From Advenella sp. S44 (GTDB lineage: Bacteria; Pseudomonadota; Gammaproteobacteria; Burkholderiales; Burkholderiaceae_B): a stretch of 64,000 bases of DNA. Position numbers and translations under genes: made by a program. Where the stretch lies: the NCBI RefSeq assembly GCF_002810445.1, contig NZ_NEXS01000010.1:124001-188000 (forward strand), read 5' to 3'. The notes under the pieces are model-generated. The model was not told where the DNA came from, made no database searches, and saw only the letters and a list, made by a program, of their open reading frames with translations. Positions 52,612 to 62,178 of the stretch are shown here, piece after piece. Position 1 is the stretch's first letter. Each line of letters starts with the position of its first letter.

Positions 52612-53124
52612 TCAATTTTCCTGAACGATGCGTCGGGTAATTTCCATGGCGTAGATGACCGCCTGAACCCGCACCTGATGGCGATCACCAACGAAGTTTT
52701 GCGTAAACGGCAAGGTGACAATGCCATCCGCTTTGCGATAGGCAACCGCAAAACACACCAAGCCTACCGGTTTATGGGTAGTGCCGCCGTCAGGGCCCGC
52801 AATGCCGGTCGTGCTGACCGCGCAGGTGGAAAGCGGCGCATGGTTCAGCGCCCCTTCGGCCATCTCAATAGCCACTTCCTGGCTGACCGCGCCAAATTTA
52901 TCCAGCGCAGTCTGATTCACACCCAGCATATCCATCTTGGCTTCGTTGGTATAGGTCACAAACCCCCGGTCAAACCACTGGCTGGAGCCTGCGATGGCGG
53001 TAATTGCTCCCGCAAGCAGCCCGCCCGTGCAGGATTCGGCCGTGGCCAGCAATCCGCTTTTTCCCTTGAGCGCTTGTCCCAACTGGGCAGCGACCTGCCA
53101 TTGCTCACTCAACAACTCCGACAT
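52612..53124 (-). CDS. pncC: CinA C-terminal-domain protein (nicotinamide mononucleotide deamidase, PncC-like)
   Basis: A 170-residue stand-alone CinA C-terminal domain, which deamidates nicotinamide mononucleotide to recycle pyridine nucleotides. TAESCTGGLLAGAITAIAGS, GFVTYTNEAKMDMLGV and CAVSTTGIAGPDGGT are the family motifs, with the catalytic Ser in AESCTGG. ATG 53124 sits right after the pgpA stop and is preferred over an in-frame start inside pgpA. Last gene of the operon. Confidence 0.92.
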   Translation of the reverse strand: MSELLSEQWQVAAQLGQALKGKSGLLATAESCTGGLLAGAITAIAGSSQWFDRGFVTYTNEAKMDMLGVNQTALDKFGAVSQEVAIEMAEGALNHAPLSTCAVSTTGIAGPDGGTTHKPVGLVCFAVAYRKADGIVTLPFTQNFVGDRHQVRVQAVIYAMEITRRIVQEN

Positions 53125-53126
53125 AC

Positions 53127-53678
53127 TCACCCCAACATTCTTGTGGCAATCGCCATAATGAACAACGTGTAGGCCGCGGCCACCACGTCGTCCCACATGA
53201 CGCCGAACCCATTTTTGAGCGTACGATCAAAGTAGCCGATGGGTGGCGGTTTGACAATATCGAAAAAACGAAACAGGATAAAGGCCACCAGTTGCCAGCC
53301 CAGGTTCATGGGCGCAACCAGCAAAAGAACTGCCCAGAAGGCAACCATTTCGTCCCAGACGATGCCGCCGTGATCGTCCACAGCCATTTCCTGAGCCACG
53401 CGATGGCAGCAATAGACGCCGTAAGCGAACGCGGCCAGAATAAACAGCGCCATGTAAAAATCGGTACCGAGCACAAAACTGAGCGGCCACCAGAGTATCC
53501 AGGCCAGCGCCGTGCCCCAGGTTCCCGGGGCGGGCCTGATCAGCCCTGCGCCAAGTCCGAAGGCGAGGAAGCGGTGGACATTAGCCCGGATCCAGCTAAA
53601 AGTAGGCCATTGTTCGTTCACGGTTGTTTTGGTGCCAGCGGCATTATGTATGGGTTGCGTTTGAATGTCTTCTATCAT
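53127..53678 (-). CDS. pgpA: phosphatidylglycerophosphatase A
   Basis: A 183-residue membrane phosphatase that makes phosphatidylglycerol. GLGAGLIRPAPGTWGTALAW is the family signature; DDHGGIVWDEMVAFW and FRFFDIVKPPPIGYFDRTLK hold acidic active-site residues. ATG 53678 (MIEDIQTQ), four bases after the thiL stop, is preferred over an upstream in-frame start within thiL. Operon with thiL and cinA. Confidence 0.92.
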   Translation of the reverse strand: MIEDIQTQPIHNAAGTKTTVNEQWPTFSWIRANVHRFLAFGLGAGLIRPAPGTWGTALAWILWWPLSFVLGTDFYMALFILAAFAYGVYCCHRVAQEMAVDDHGGIVWDEMVAFWAVLLLVAPMNLGWQLVAFILFRFFDIVKPPPIGYFDRTLKNGFGVMWDDVVAAAYTLFIMAIATRMLG

Positions 53679-53682
53679 GCAA

Positions 53683-54690
53683 TTACTTCTGTGTTTGCGG
53701 CTTGCGCCGACGAGCTGGCCTGAAATGGTCGAACCCCGCTGGAAGTGCGGAGATATCCTGTTGCGCAGCATCAAGTACCCGCAAACCCTGCCCGGCGTTC
53801 ACCTGTCCAATGCGCGTCAGCGTCACAGGCAGACTGGCCGCAATGGCTTGCAGTGCCGCCCTGGCGGTGCGCGGCGCCGTAAAACACAACTCGTAAACGT
53901 CGCCCCCACCCAACACCGACTGGCGCAGCTGCTGCGGGTCATCGTCTGGCAGGCTAAGATTAACAGGCATTAAAGATTCGTACAATACGGCAGCGACGCC
54001 GCTGGCATGCAAAATATGTTTCAAGTCCTGCACCAGGCCATCGGAAAGGTCAATGACGGCATGAGCCAGGGGCCGCAGCGCGAGCCCGAGCGACACGCGC
54101 GGCTCGGGCCATTCCAGGGCATGGCGGGTGGCGTGCAGCGCTTGTATTTCGCGTTCGCTCAGCACTTCGCCCGCCTTTTGGCGCAGCAGTAGGTTCAGGG
54201 CCCAGTCGGCGGCGCCCAGCGTGCCGGAAACCCAGATATCGTCACCCGGCAGGGCGCGGCTGCGGAGCAGAAACGGTTGCGTGACTTCCCCCAACACGGT
54301 CACGCTGATGACAATATCATGCTCGCTGCGGGTGGTATCGCCGCCGATCAGCGGGCATTGGTATTTGTCGGCCAGGCGGTTGAAACCCCGGGCAAAGGCC
54401 GCAAGCCAGTCGGCATCGTAACGCGGCAGCGCGATGCCCAGCAGGCAGCCACGCGGCGTCGCTCCCATAGCGGCCAGGTCGGACAGGTTCACCGCCAGCG
54501 ATTTGTGGCCCAGCGACTCGGGGTCAACATCGGAAAAAAAATGGCGCTCTTCAAGCAGCAGATCTTTGCTGATGGCCAGGGATGTGCCGGCGTTAGGTGT
54601 CAGGATGGCACAGTCGTCCCCGACCGCGATGTCAACAGACGCTGCGGGGCGGGTAAAAAACTGACGGATCAGATCGAATTCGCCGGACAT
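53683..54690 (-). CDS. thiL: thiamine-monophosphate kinase
   Basis: A 335-residue kinase that converts thiamine phosphate to the active diphosphate. MSGEFDLIRQFFTRP, VAVGDDCAIL-like IAVGDDCAILTP with metal-binding Asp residues, CPLIGGDTTRSE and DLSDGLVQDLKHIL are family motifs. A 94-base gap separates it from nusB. Confidence 0.95.
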   Translation of the reverse strand: MSGEFDLIRQFFTRPAASVDIAVGDDCAILTPNAGTSLAISKDLLLEERHFFSDVDPESLGHKSLAVNLSDLAAMGATPRGCLLGIALPRYDADWLAAFARGFNRLADKYQCPLIGGDTTRSEHDIVISVTVLGEVTQPFLLRSRALPGDDIWVSGTLGAADWALNLLLRQKAGEVLSEREIQALHATRHALEWPEPRVSLGLALRPLAHAVIDLSDGLVQDLKHILHASGVAAVLYESLMPVNLSLPDDDPQQLRQSVLGGGDVYELCFTAPRTARAALQAIAASLPVTLTRIGQVNAGQGLRVLDAAQQDISALPAGFDHFRPARRRKPQTQK

Positions 54691-54784
54691 AGGAACCGCT
54701 TTTCAATTGCGCGAGTATTGCTTCGCAAAAGCACCAGGCTAGCGCCAGGCGCCAGCCAGAGCACGTCCGCTTGCCAAACCGCGC

Positions 54785-55249
54785 TTAGCGCCCGGCATTG
54801 ACTTCCAGCGAACGCACGCGTGCCGCCAGTTTGTCCAGTACACCATTGACAAACTTGAAGCCGTCGGTGCCGCCAAATTCCTTGGCCAGCTCCACCGCCT
54901 CGTTGATGGCAACCTTGTACGGAACATCAAGATGGTGAATCAGTTCATAACTGCCGATTAACAAAATGCCGTGCTCGATGGGCGAGAGCTCGTCAAGCGG
55001 GCGGTCGATATAGGGCACGAAGGCTTCACGTAGCGCGGGTGCATCGGCAAAAACGCCATGCAGCAATGTCTTGAACCAGGCCGGATCGGCGTTCTCGAAT
55101 TCCGGGCTGTCCTGGATGTGGGCGTCGATGGCGCCCGCCTCGCGCAGGTCGGTGTCGCCACTGACCAGCCAGGCATAGATTCCCTGAAGGGCAAATTCGC
55201 GCGCCCGACGGCGCGCGCTGCGATGCATTGTTTTATTATCCTGAGCCAC
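54785..55249 (-). CDS. nusB: transcription antitermination protein NusB
   Basis: A 154-residue all-helical RNA-binding protein that acts with NusE/S10 on rRNA antitermination. [20 protein letters not shown] near the N-terminus, [12 protein letters not shown] and [20 protein letters not shown] are diagnostic. It follows ribH by 8 bases. Confidence 0.95.
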   Translation of the reverse strand: MAQDNKTMHRSARRRAREFALQGIYAWLVSGDTDLREAGAIDAHIQDSPEFENADPAWFKTLLHGVFADAPALREAFVPYIDRPLDELSPIEHGILLIGSYELIHHLDVPYKVAINEAVELAKEFGGTDGFKFVNGVLDKLAARVRSLEVNAGR

Positions 55250-55257
55250 TCGTTGTC

Positions 55258-55824
55258 CTATCGCCTTGGGGTATCTGCTACTGCTTCGGTTTCATCATCT
55301 TCGTCGTCCTGGTCGTCATCGTCCAGATCGTCGAAGTCATCGTCTTCGTCTTCAGACTCAGGCACCAGCGCTGCCGACAGGTTGGCCATTTCCACGGCGA
55401 CCTGGGCGCAATCCTTGCCTTTTTGCTCGGCGCGGGCCTTGGCCTGTTCCTCGTCTTCTGTGGTGAGAATGCCGTTGGCCACCGGCACATTGGTGTCCAT
55501 GGACACGCGGGTAATGGCCGCCGCGCTTTCGTTGCTGACGACTTCAAAGTGATAAGTTTCACCGCGGATGACCGCCCCCAGGGCAATCAGCGCGTCAAAC
55601 TCATACGTTTCGGCCATCTGGGCCAGCGTCAGTCCGACTTCCAGGGCACCAGGAACGGTAACCACCATGATGTCGCGTTCGTCGACACCCAGCTCGCCAA
55701 GTTCGGCCAGGCAGGCTTCAAGTTCGGCAAAACCGATTTCCTCGTTAAAGCGTGCGCACACGATACCGATATGCAGGCCTTCGCCATTCAGATCAGGGGC
55801 GAGTGTATAAGGTTTCATAGCCAT
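55258..55824 (-). CDS. ribH: 6,7-dimethyl-8-ribityllumazine synthase with an acidic C-terminal tail
   Basis: A 188-residue lumazine synthase, the penultimate step of riboflavin synthesis. [36 protein letters not shown] and [19 protein letters not shown] hold the substrate site, with the catalytic His in YHFE. The normal domain ends near residue 150. About 35 further residues are almost all Asp and Glu, an added tail not needed for the fold. Operon ribB-ribH-nusB. Confidence 0.95.
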   Translation of the reverse strand: MAMKPYTLAPDLNGEGLHIGIVCARFNEEIGFAELEACLAELGELGVDERDIMVVTVPGALEVGLTLAQMAETYEFDALIALGAVIRGETYHFEVVSNESAAAITRVSMDTNVPVANGILTTEDEEQAKARAEQKGKDCAQVAVEMANLSAALVPESEDEDDDFDDLDDDDQDDEDDETEAVADTPRR

Positions 55825-55834
55825 TCCTTTTAAT

Positions 55835-56983
55835 TCAGCGGGGGTCAGAAGAGGTTTCGTAACCTGTTACGGTCAGTGCATAACCAGTCATGCTTGGCAT
55901 TTTACGTGGAAGTGCAAGCAGGCGCATCTTTCCGACGTTCAGTTCACGTAATATTTGCGCGCCGATACCGTAGGTGCGCAAATCATAGCGATCATCGCGG
56001 CGCGCGGCGCTCTCGGTTTCTCCCCATTTTTCCAGCGCTTCAAGCAAGCCCTGCTGCGATCCCTGGCAATTGAGCAGCACCAGAACACCGGCCGGGCTGG
56101 CCGAAATTGCCTCTAGTGCCTGGGCAATGCCCCAGCTATGTGCATTGCGTTCCAGATCCAGCAGATCCAGTACCGATACCGGTTCGTGTACGCGCACAAG
56201 CGCTTCCTGTTCCGGATTGATAACGCCATGGACCAGCGCGATATGCGCTGCGCCCGACATGCTGTCCTGATACGACACAGCTTCGAACTGGCCGAAAGGC
56301 GTTTTCAGGGTCTTGCTGCCCAGGCGGCGAATCATGGACTCATTTTCGCTGCGATACTGGATCAGGTCCGCAATGGTGCCGATTTTCAGATTGTGTTCGC
56401 GGGCGAAGGTCACCAGATCGGGCAAGCGCGCCATGCTGCCATCGGGTTTGAGGATTTCACAGATGACCGCGGCTGGCGTCAGGCCCGCCATGGCGGTCAG
56501 ATCACAACCGGCTTCCGTATGCCCGGCGCGAATCAGCACGCCACCCGAGACGGCCTGCACCGGAAAAATGTGGCCCGGATTGACCAGATCTTGCGGCTCG
56601 GCGTTTTTGGCAACGGCAGCCTGGATGGTACGGGCCCGGTCGGCGGCCGAAATACCGGTGGTTACGCCCTCTGCCGCTTCGATGGACACGGTAAAGTTGG
56701 TGCCAAAGGACGTGCCGTTGCGCGAGGCCATGAGTGGCAGCTGCAGCTGGCGGCAACGTTCTTCAGTGAGCGTCAGGCATACCAGGCCACGGGCGTGGGT
56801 CACCATGAAGTTGATGGCTTCGGGCGTGACAAAGTCTGCCGCCATAACCAGATCGCCTTCGTTTTCGCGATCTTCTTCGTCAACCAGGATAACGATACGT
56901 CCCGCCTTCAGCTCCTGGACAATTTCAGAGACGGGAGAAATGGTGCAGTTGGGCACCAGAGAAACAGGGGCGGCAGAAGTCAT
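55835..56983 (-). CDS. ribB: 3,4-dihydroxy-2-butanone 4-phosphate synthase with degenerate GTP cyclohydrolase II domain
   Basis: A 382-residue protein laid out like RibBA. The N-terminal synthase (about residues 15-215) is intact: [49 protein letters not shown] and [17 protein letters not shown]. The C-terminal half has the cyclohydrolase II fold, but the zinc-cysteine cluster is missing: where active enzymes have a Cys-rich loop after RVH, this reads [20 protein letters not shown]. So only RibB activity is expected and a separate RibA should exist. First gene of the operon. Confidence 0.93.
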   Translation of the reverse strand: MTSAAPVSLVPNCTISPVSEIVQELKAGRIVILVDEEDRENEGDLVMAADFVTPEAINFMVTHARGLVCLTLTEERCRQLQLPLMASRNGTSFGTNFTVSIEAAEGVTTGISAADRARTIQAAVAKNAEPQDLVNPGHIFPVQAVSGGVLIRAGHTEAGCDLTAMAGLTPAAVICEILKPDGSMARLPDLVTFAREHNLKIGTIADLIQYRSENESMIRRLGSKTLKTPFGQFEAVSYQDSMSGAAHIALVHGVINPEQEALVRVHEPVSVLDLLDLERNAHSWGIAQALEAISASPAGVLVLLNCQGSQQGLLEALEKWGETESAARRDDRYDLRTYGIGAQILRELNVGKMRLLALPRKMPSMTGYALTVTGYETSSDPR

Positions 56984-57086
56984 ATCGTGCTTGAATCCGG
57001 AAGGCTGGCTGGCGCGTGCGTACCAGCAATGGGCAAAAGCGCTATTTTACCCCTTTCGCCCCTGTAACAGGCGGCAAAACCCCGAT

Positions 57087-57509
57087 TCAGTCCGAGGATT
57101 GTGAGGCGCCGCGCACCACCGCAGTGACTTCGATTTCTACTTTGGCACGATCTTCGACAAGCCCGGCCACTTCGACCGCCGTCATGGCCGGATAATGCCG
57201 CCCGATAATATTCCGATAGTGGTCGCCAATGGCCGGATAGGCGGCCACATAGTCGCGCTTGTCGATGACATACCAGTTCATGCGGACAATATCCGACGGC
57301 GCAGCCCCGCCCTCCTTCAGGATAGCCACAATGTTCTGCAACGTTTGCCGGACCTGATCGCCCAGATCATCGGACTCAAACTGCTGCTGGCCGTTCCAGC
57401 CGATTTGGCCGCCTACAAACAGCAGGCGGCTGCCTGCCTCCACAGAGATCATGGTGCCGTTGGCATAGCCGCGGGGTTTGGTCCAGTCTGACGGTTGTAA
57501 TATTTCCAT
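57087..57509 (-). CDS. RidA-family protein of the aminobenzoate cluster
   Basis: A 140-residue RidA/YjgF protein. LLFVGGQIGWNGQQQFESDD, RMNWYVIDKRDYVAAY and HYPAMTAVEVAGLVEDRAKV are family segments. The usual arginine in the (A/S)R-x-x-V context is replaced by PAMTAVEVAGL, so classical enamine deaminase chemistry is uncertain. It follows the CoA ligase by 16 bases, and RidA-like genes are common in aerobic 2-aminobenzoyl-CoA clusters, where it may hydrolyse an enamine or imine intermediate. Confidence 0.85.
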   Translation of the reverse strand: MEILQPSDWTKPRGYANGTMISVEAGSRLLFVGGQIGWNGQQQFESDDLGDQVRQTLQNIVAILKEGGAAPSDIVRMNWYVIDKRDYVAAYPAIGDHYRNIIGRHYPAMTAVEVAGLVEDRAKVEIEVTAVVRGASQSSD

Positions 57510-57525
57510 GTTTCAGTTTCCCATT

Positions 57526-59181
57526 TCATGACCCGGATTCGGTCATTTTTCTCAAGACAAAACGCTGCAGCTTGCCGGTTTCGGTACGCGGCAACTGCTC
57601 GACAAACTCAATTTCGCGCGGATATTTATACGGTGCGGCTTCCTGCTTTACATGATTTTGCAATGCTGTAACAAGCTCCGGTGAAGGAGTAAAGCCGACA
57701 TTCAGAACAACATAGGCCTTAACGATAGCGCCTCGCTCGCCATCGCTGCGGCCCACCACCCCGCAGTCGTTCACCGCCTGGTGGGTCATGAGTACGCTTT
57801 CGACTTCCGGACCGGCAATGTTGTAGCCGGCTGAGACGATCATGTCGTCATCGCGGGCGCGATAATAAAAATAGCCGTCGGCGTCCATCACAAACGCATC
57901 GCCTGGCAGATTCCACTGCTGCTGCACATAACGCGACTGGCGTTCGTCATCAAGATAACGGCAACCGGTCGGGCCCCGTACGGCCAGTCGGCCAAGTGTC
58001 CCGGGCGGCACCTCGTTCATGGCCGCGTCCACCACCCTGGCCTGATAGCCTGGCACCACGCGCCCGATGGCGCCATCACGGATGTCATTGCCGGAACTGG
58101 AAATATACACATGCATCATTTCCGTTCCTCCGATGCCATCTGTCATATTGATCCCGCTGGCCTTTTTCCAGAGCTGGCGCGTCGCATCGGGCAGGGCCTC
58201 GCCGGCCGATACACAGGTACGAAGCGAATCAAGGCGATAGCCATGGGCCAGTTCCGCCATTTTTCGGTAAAAGGTCGGCGCCGTAAAGGTCATGGTGACC
58301 TTGTGCGCCTGGATAATATCTAAAAACGATTCGGGGGTCAGTTTCTCCACCAGCAGGGCCGAGCCGCCGGCGCGCAACGGAAAACACAGCAGTCCGCCGA
58401 GCCCGAAAGTAAACGCCAGTGGCGGCGTGCCGCAAGCAATGTCGGCCGGCCCGGTTTGCAGAATCTGGCCGGAAAATGTATCGCACATGGCCAGCACGTC
58501 GCGATGAAAATGAATGCACCCCTTGGGTTTGCCGGTGGTGCCGCTGGTAAAGGCAATCAGGCAGGGGTCATCACGCCGTGTCTGCGCATCGTAGGGCGCA
58601 TCGCTTTTGGTATCGGCGCGCGCCAACATATCGTCGGGCGCCTGGCTGCCGAATGCTATGATCTGCTTTAACCCCTCGTAATAGTTCGCGTTGTCCGGGT
58701 CGCGGCAATGCTGCAGCTCATCCAGCAATCGTTCATCACATAGCGCTGCCTGCGATCTGGATATTTTCAGAATGGTTCCCAGTTCCCGCGCGCGCAGCAG
58801 CGGCATCGTAGGCACTGCAATAATGCCGGCCTTCAGGCAGGCCAGCAGCGCGCCGGCCATGCACAGGTTATTCGGTCCGCGCAGCAACAGCCGGTTGCCG
58901 GACACCAGGCCCAGGTCTTCGGTCAGCACCCGCGCCAGTCGATTGGTCCATCGCGCCAGGGCTCCATAGCTCATTTGTTCCTGCCTGCCATCCTGCAGCC
59001 ACCGCAGCGCAATATGGTCGCCCCGGCCCTCATGCACATGGCGGTCTATCAGTTCTACGGCACTGTTCATTCTTGCGGGATATTGCAACTGCGGCAAATC
59101 GAACAGATACTGCGGCTGTTGCCCGGCATCGGGCAGGTGTTCAACGACAAAGCGGTCTTTCAATCCAGTCTCTGCTGTCAT
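57526..59181 (-). CDS. 2-aminobenzoate/benzoate-CoA ligase family protein
   Basis: A 551-residue AMP-forming acyl-CoA ligase. The P-loop is IAFTSGTTGKPKGCIHFHRD (about residues 205-224); SAGEALPDATRQLWKKASG and DGIGGTEMMHVYISS form the acyl site; the hinge is YYRARDDDMIVSAGYNIAGP and the catalytic lysine TGKLQRFVLR near the end. The ATG at 59181 follows GGAGACA. Its neighbours, especially the aminobenzoyl-CoA monooxygenase fusion, indicate 2-aminobenzoate (anthranilate) or a close analogue as substrate. Confidence 0.88.
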   Translation of the reverse strand: MTAETGLKDRFVVEHLPDAGQQPQYLFDLPQLQYPARMNSAVELIDRHVHEGRGDHIALRWLQDGRQEQMSYGALARWTNRLARVLTEDLGLVSGNRLLLRGPNNLCMAGALLACLKAGIIAVPTMPLLRARELGTILKISRSQAALCDERLLDELQHCRDPDNANYYEGLKQIIAFGSQAPDDMLARADTKSDAPYDAQTRRDDPCLIAFTSGTTGKPKGCIHFHRDVLAMCDTFSGQILQTGPADIACGTPPLAFTFGLGGLLCFPLRAGGSALLVEKLTPESFLDIIQAHKVTMTFTAPTFYRKMAELAHGYRLDSLRTCVSAGEALPDATRQLWKKASGINMTDGIGGTEMMHVYISSSGNDIRDGAIGRVVPGYQARVVDAAMNEVPPGTLGRLAVRGPTGCRYLDDERQSRYVQQQWNLPGDAFVMDADGYFYYRARDDDMIVSAGYNIAGPEVESVLMTHQAVNDCGVVGRSDGERGAIVKAYVVLNVGFTPSPELVTALQNHVKQEAAPYKYPREIEFVEQLPRTETGKLQRFVLRKMTESGS

Positions 59182-59252
59182 GTCTTGTCTCCAGTGTTGT
59201 CGGCTCACCCGGCGGCGCGAATGAGTCAGGAAGTCTTTGCTCCCGTTTCGAT

Positions 59253-60422
59253 TCAGTCCCGCAATATTTCGCGTGCAATAATCAGTTTCTGCACTTCCGT
59301 GGCGCCCTCATAGATACGCAAGGCGCGAATATCCCGGTATAGCCCTTCCACACACTCCCCCACCACCACGCCCTGTCCGCCGAACAACTGCAAGGCTTTG
59401 TCAATCACCTGCTGCGCCGCTTCCGTTGCAAACATTTTGGCCATGGCCGCTTCTTTGGTGGTCCTGGCCTGATAATGGTCACGGCGCCAGGCGGCACGAT
59501 AGGTCAGCAGGCGGCTGGCGTCGAGCGCAGTCGCCATATCGCCAAGCGCGGCCTGCGTCAGTTGCAGATCGGCAAGCACTCCGCCGAACATCTGCCGGGT
59601 CTTGCTGCGCCCCAGCGCTTCGTCCAGCGCCCTTGCGGCAAAGCCATTGGCTGCCGCAGCCACCGACGCCCGGAAGATGTCCAGCACCTGCATGGCCAGC
59701 TTGAATCCTTCGCCTTTGGTCCCCAGGAGCGCCTCAGCCGGCACACGGCATTGTTTGAGCTTGAGCACGGCCATTGGATGCGGCGCCATCACTTCGATGC
59801 GCTCGGACGTATCGAGCCCGGCCGTATCGCTATCGACGATAAAGGCGCTGATGCCCCGGGCGCCCGGCAGAAAGTCCGTGCGCGCGAAAACACAATAAAA
59901 ATCGGCAATACCTCCGTTGGAGATCCAGGTCTTGACGCCATCCAGAACGTATCCTGCTCCCTGCTGCGTGGCCTTGCAGTCCATGGCCGCAACATCGGAT
60001 CCGGCCTGCGGTTCGGACAGGGCAAAGGCGGCAATCAGCTCGCCCCGCGCCACGCGTGGCAGGTAGGATTTTTTCTGCTCATCTGAGCCTCCGAGCACAA
60101 TGGCGCCACTGCCCAGGCCCTGCATGGCGAAGGCAAAATCGGCCAGGGCGTGATAGCGCGCGAACGTCTCGCGGATCAGGCAGATTGTGCGTGAGTCAAT
60201 GTTCTCCTGAACACCGCCCCAACTGCCATTGGAACCTGCAGGCACCGCATAGCGCAGCCAGCCGCCGTCTCCCATGCGCCGCACGAGTTCGCGGCAGGTA
60301 TCGTCGGTATTGCCATGCGGCACATCGCGCAGATTGTGCTGCGCCCAGCGATCCAGTTCGGCAGCCAGGCGCCGATGCTGCGGCTCAAAAAAAGGCCAGT
60401 CCAGGAACTCGTGATCGGGCAT
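59253..60422 (-). CDS. acyl-CoA dehydrogenase
   Basis: A 389-residue FAD flavoprotein with the acyl-CoA dehydrogenase fold. [19 protein letters not shown] and [20 protein letters not shown] contact FAD and substrate; the catalytic base lies in the ending [20 protein letters not shown], where Glu (YEGATE) is in the usual position. ATG 60422 follows the enoyl-CoA hydratase stop by two bases, so they are coupled; an in-frame start further upstream is rejected for that reason. Likely oxidises an alicyclic or ring-opened CoA ester. Confidence 0.9.
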   Translation of the reverse strand: MPDHEFLDWPFFEPQHRRLAAELDRWAQHNLRDVPHGNTDDTCRELVRRMGDGGWLRYAVPAGSNGSWGGVQENIDSRTICLIRETFARYHALADFAFAMQGLGSGAIVLGGSDEQKKSYLPRVARGELIAAFALSEPQAGSDVAAMDCKATQQGAGYVLDGVKTWISNGGIADFYCVFARTDFLPGARGISAFIVDSDTAGLDTSERIEVMAPHPMAVLKLKQCRVPAEALLGTKGEGFKLAMQVLDIFRASVAAAANGFAARALDEALGRSKTRQMFGGVLADLQLTQAALGDMATALDASRLLTYRAAWRRDHYQARTTKEAAMAKMFATEAAQQVIDKALQLFGGQGVVVGECVEGLYRDIRALRIYEGATEVQKLIIAREILRD

Positions 60423-60424
60423 GC

Positions 60425-61282
60425 TCAATCTCCCTCGAACACGGGTTTGTTTTTTGCCACGAAGGCATGATAGGCCCGATGAAAGTCCCCGGTCTGCATG
60501 CAAATGGCCTGGGCATGCGCTTCCGCGTCAATGGCTTCGTCCACACCCATATTCCATTCGTGATGCAGGCAATGCTTGGTGATGCCATTGGCAAACGTTG
60601 GGCCTGCAGCAATGCGGGCCGCCAGCTTTTGCGCGGCAGCCAGCACCTGATCCGGTTCGTGCAACTGGTTATAAAAGCCCCAGCTGTGACCCTCCGCGCC
60701 CGACATGGATCTGCCGGTATACAGCAATTCGCTGGCCCGGCCCTGGCCGATAATGCGCGGCAAAATGGCGCAGGCGCCCATGTCTGCACCCGCCAGACCG
60801 ACGCGCGTAAACAGAAATGCTGTTTTGCTGTCGGCAGTGCCCAATCGGATGTCGCAGGCCATCGCCAGGATCGCCCCGGCGCCGGCGCATACACCGGCCA
60901 CGGCTGCAACCACCGGCTGTGGACAGTTGCGCATTGCCTTGACAAGGTTCCCTGTCATCTGGGTAAACGCCAGCAGTTGTGGCATGGACATTTTTGTAAG
61001 CGGACCGATAATTTCGTGCACGTCTCCGCCAGAGCAGAAGTTGCCACCGGCCCCGGTAATGACAACTGTCTTGATATCGCTGGCGCTGGCCAGGGCGCGA
61101 AACAGGTCGCGCAATTCGGCGTAGGATTCGAAGGTCAACGGGTTTTTTCTGTCTGGCCGGTTCAGCGTAATGGTCGCCACCTTGTGGTCATCGCTGACCT
61201 GCCAGTCAAAATGCGTGGCCCGGTAACCTGCCAGCGGCTTGCGCTGATCCTGCATGGGATAGATCTCATCCGTGTGTGTCAT
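60425..61282 (-). CDS. enoyl-CoA hydratase/isomerase
   Basis: A 285-residue crotonase-fold enzyme. The oxyanion hole segments are [20 protein letters not shown] and [40 protein letters not shown] and [20 protein letters not shown] follow. At the acidic catalytic positions the second loop reads GADMGAC, closer to ring-acting family members. ATG 61282 (MTHTDEIYP) has GGAGAG upstream and is preferred to an earlier in-frame start. Confidence 0.9.
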   Translation of the reverse strand: MTHTDEIYPMQDQRKPLAGYRATHFDWQVSDDHKVATITLNRPDRKNPLTFESYAELRDLFRALASASDIKTVVITGAGGNFCSGGDVHEIIGPLTKMSMPQLLAFTQMTGNLVKAMRNCPQPVVAAVAGVCAGAGAILAMACDIRLGTADSKTAFLFTRVGLAGADMGACAILPRIIGQGRASELLYTGRSMSGAEGHSWGFYNQLHEPDQVLAAAQKLAARIAAGPTFANGITKHCLHHEWNMGVDEAIDAEAHAQAICMQTGDFHRAYHAFVAKNKPVFEGD

Positions 61283-61374
61283 TCTGTTCTCTCCTGTTTG
61301 CCTTCGGTGAATACGGCGTTGCCGGCGCATTTACGCTTGTCATATTCGATGCTGTGTTCGGCGGCGCCAGGCTG

Positions 61375-62172
61375 CTACCCGGCCATTTTCTCGCCACCAT
61401 CGACCGGCACGGCCTGGCCGTTGATACTGGACGATTGCGGCAGGCACAACCAGAGCACCGCGTGCGCGACCTCTTGCGGCTGCACCAGCCTGCCCTGCGG
61501 ATTATTACTGGCCAGCGCCGCCTTGGCCTTGTCTGGCGTCATGCCGGTTTTTTCGACCATATTGGCCACAGCGCCGACCAGCAAAGGCGTTTCGGTATAA
61601 CCCGGACACACCGCGTTAACGGTGATGTTTTTCCCCGCCAGCTCCAGGGCCAGAGCCCTCGTCAATCCCACCACGCCATGCTTGGCCGCACAATAGGCCG
61701 TCACATAACCGTAGCCTTTGAGCCCGGCTACGCTGGCTACATTCACGATGCGTCCCCAGCCCTGCTCCAGCATATCGGGCAGCGCCGCATTGATGCACAG
61801 ATACGTTCCAGTCAGGTTGACCTGCATCATCTGGTTCCAGAACTGTGCATCCATGCGGTCAAAGCGCTCACTGCGGGCCTGGCCGGCATTGTTCACCAGG
61901 ACATTGATCGAGCCAGCGTGCTCGCGGGCTGCCGCAAAGCCGCGGGCAATGGCGTTTTCATCGGTAACGTCAGCCTGTACCGTATAGACCCGTTGCGCAT
62001 CTGCCGAGAAAGTCTGCGCAGCCTGCTGCAGGCGCTGGCCATCGCGGGCCAGCAGCGTCACGCGGGCGCCGGCCGCCAGCGCAAGCCGCGCCACTTCAAG
62101 CCCGATTCCCTGGCTGGCGCCGGTAATCAAAACATGACGATTTTCCAATGTAGCTATAGCGTTATGGTTCAT
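61375..62172 (-). CDS. short-chain dehydrogenase, 3-hydroxyacyl-CoA dehydrogenase-like
   Basis: A 265-residue SDR enzyme. Nucleotide motif TGASQGIGLEVARLAL (residues about 17-32), NNAG near 94, active-site Ser in VASVAGLKGYGY and the YCAAK pair (Tyr and Lys). NITVNAVCPGYTETPLL is typical of fatty-acyl or hydroxyacyl-CoA SDRs. It begins six bases after the monooxygenase fusion gene, in the same operon, and probably oxidises a hydroxyacyl-CoA intermediate. Confidence 0.9.
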   Translation of the reverse strand: MNHNAIATLENRHVLITGASQGIGLEVARLALAAGARVTLLARDGQRLQQAAQTFSADAQRVYTVQADVTDENAIARGFAAAREHAGSINVLVNNAGQARSERFDRMDAQFWNQMMQVNLTGTYLCINAALPDMLEQGWGRIVNVASVAGLKGYGYVTAYCAAKHGVVGLTRALALELAGKNITVNAVCPGYTETPLLVGAVANMVEKTGMTPDKAKAALASNNPQGRLVQPQEVAHAVLWLCLPQSSSINGQAVPVDGGEKMAG

Positions 62173-62178
62173 GGTGAG

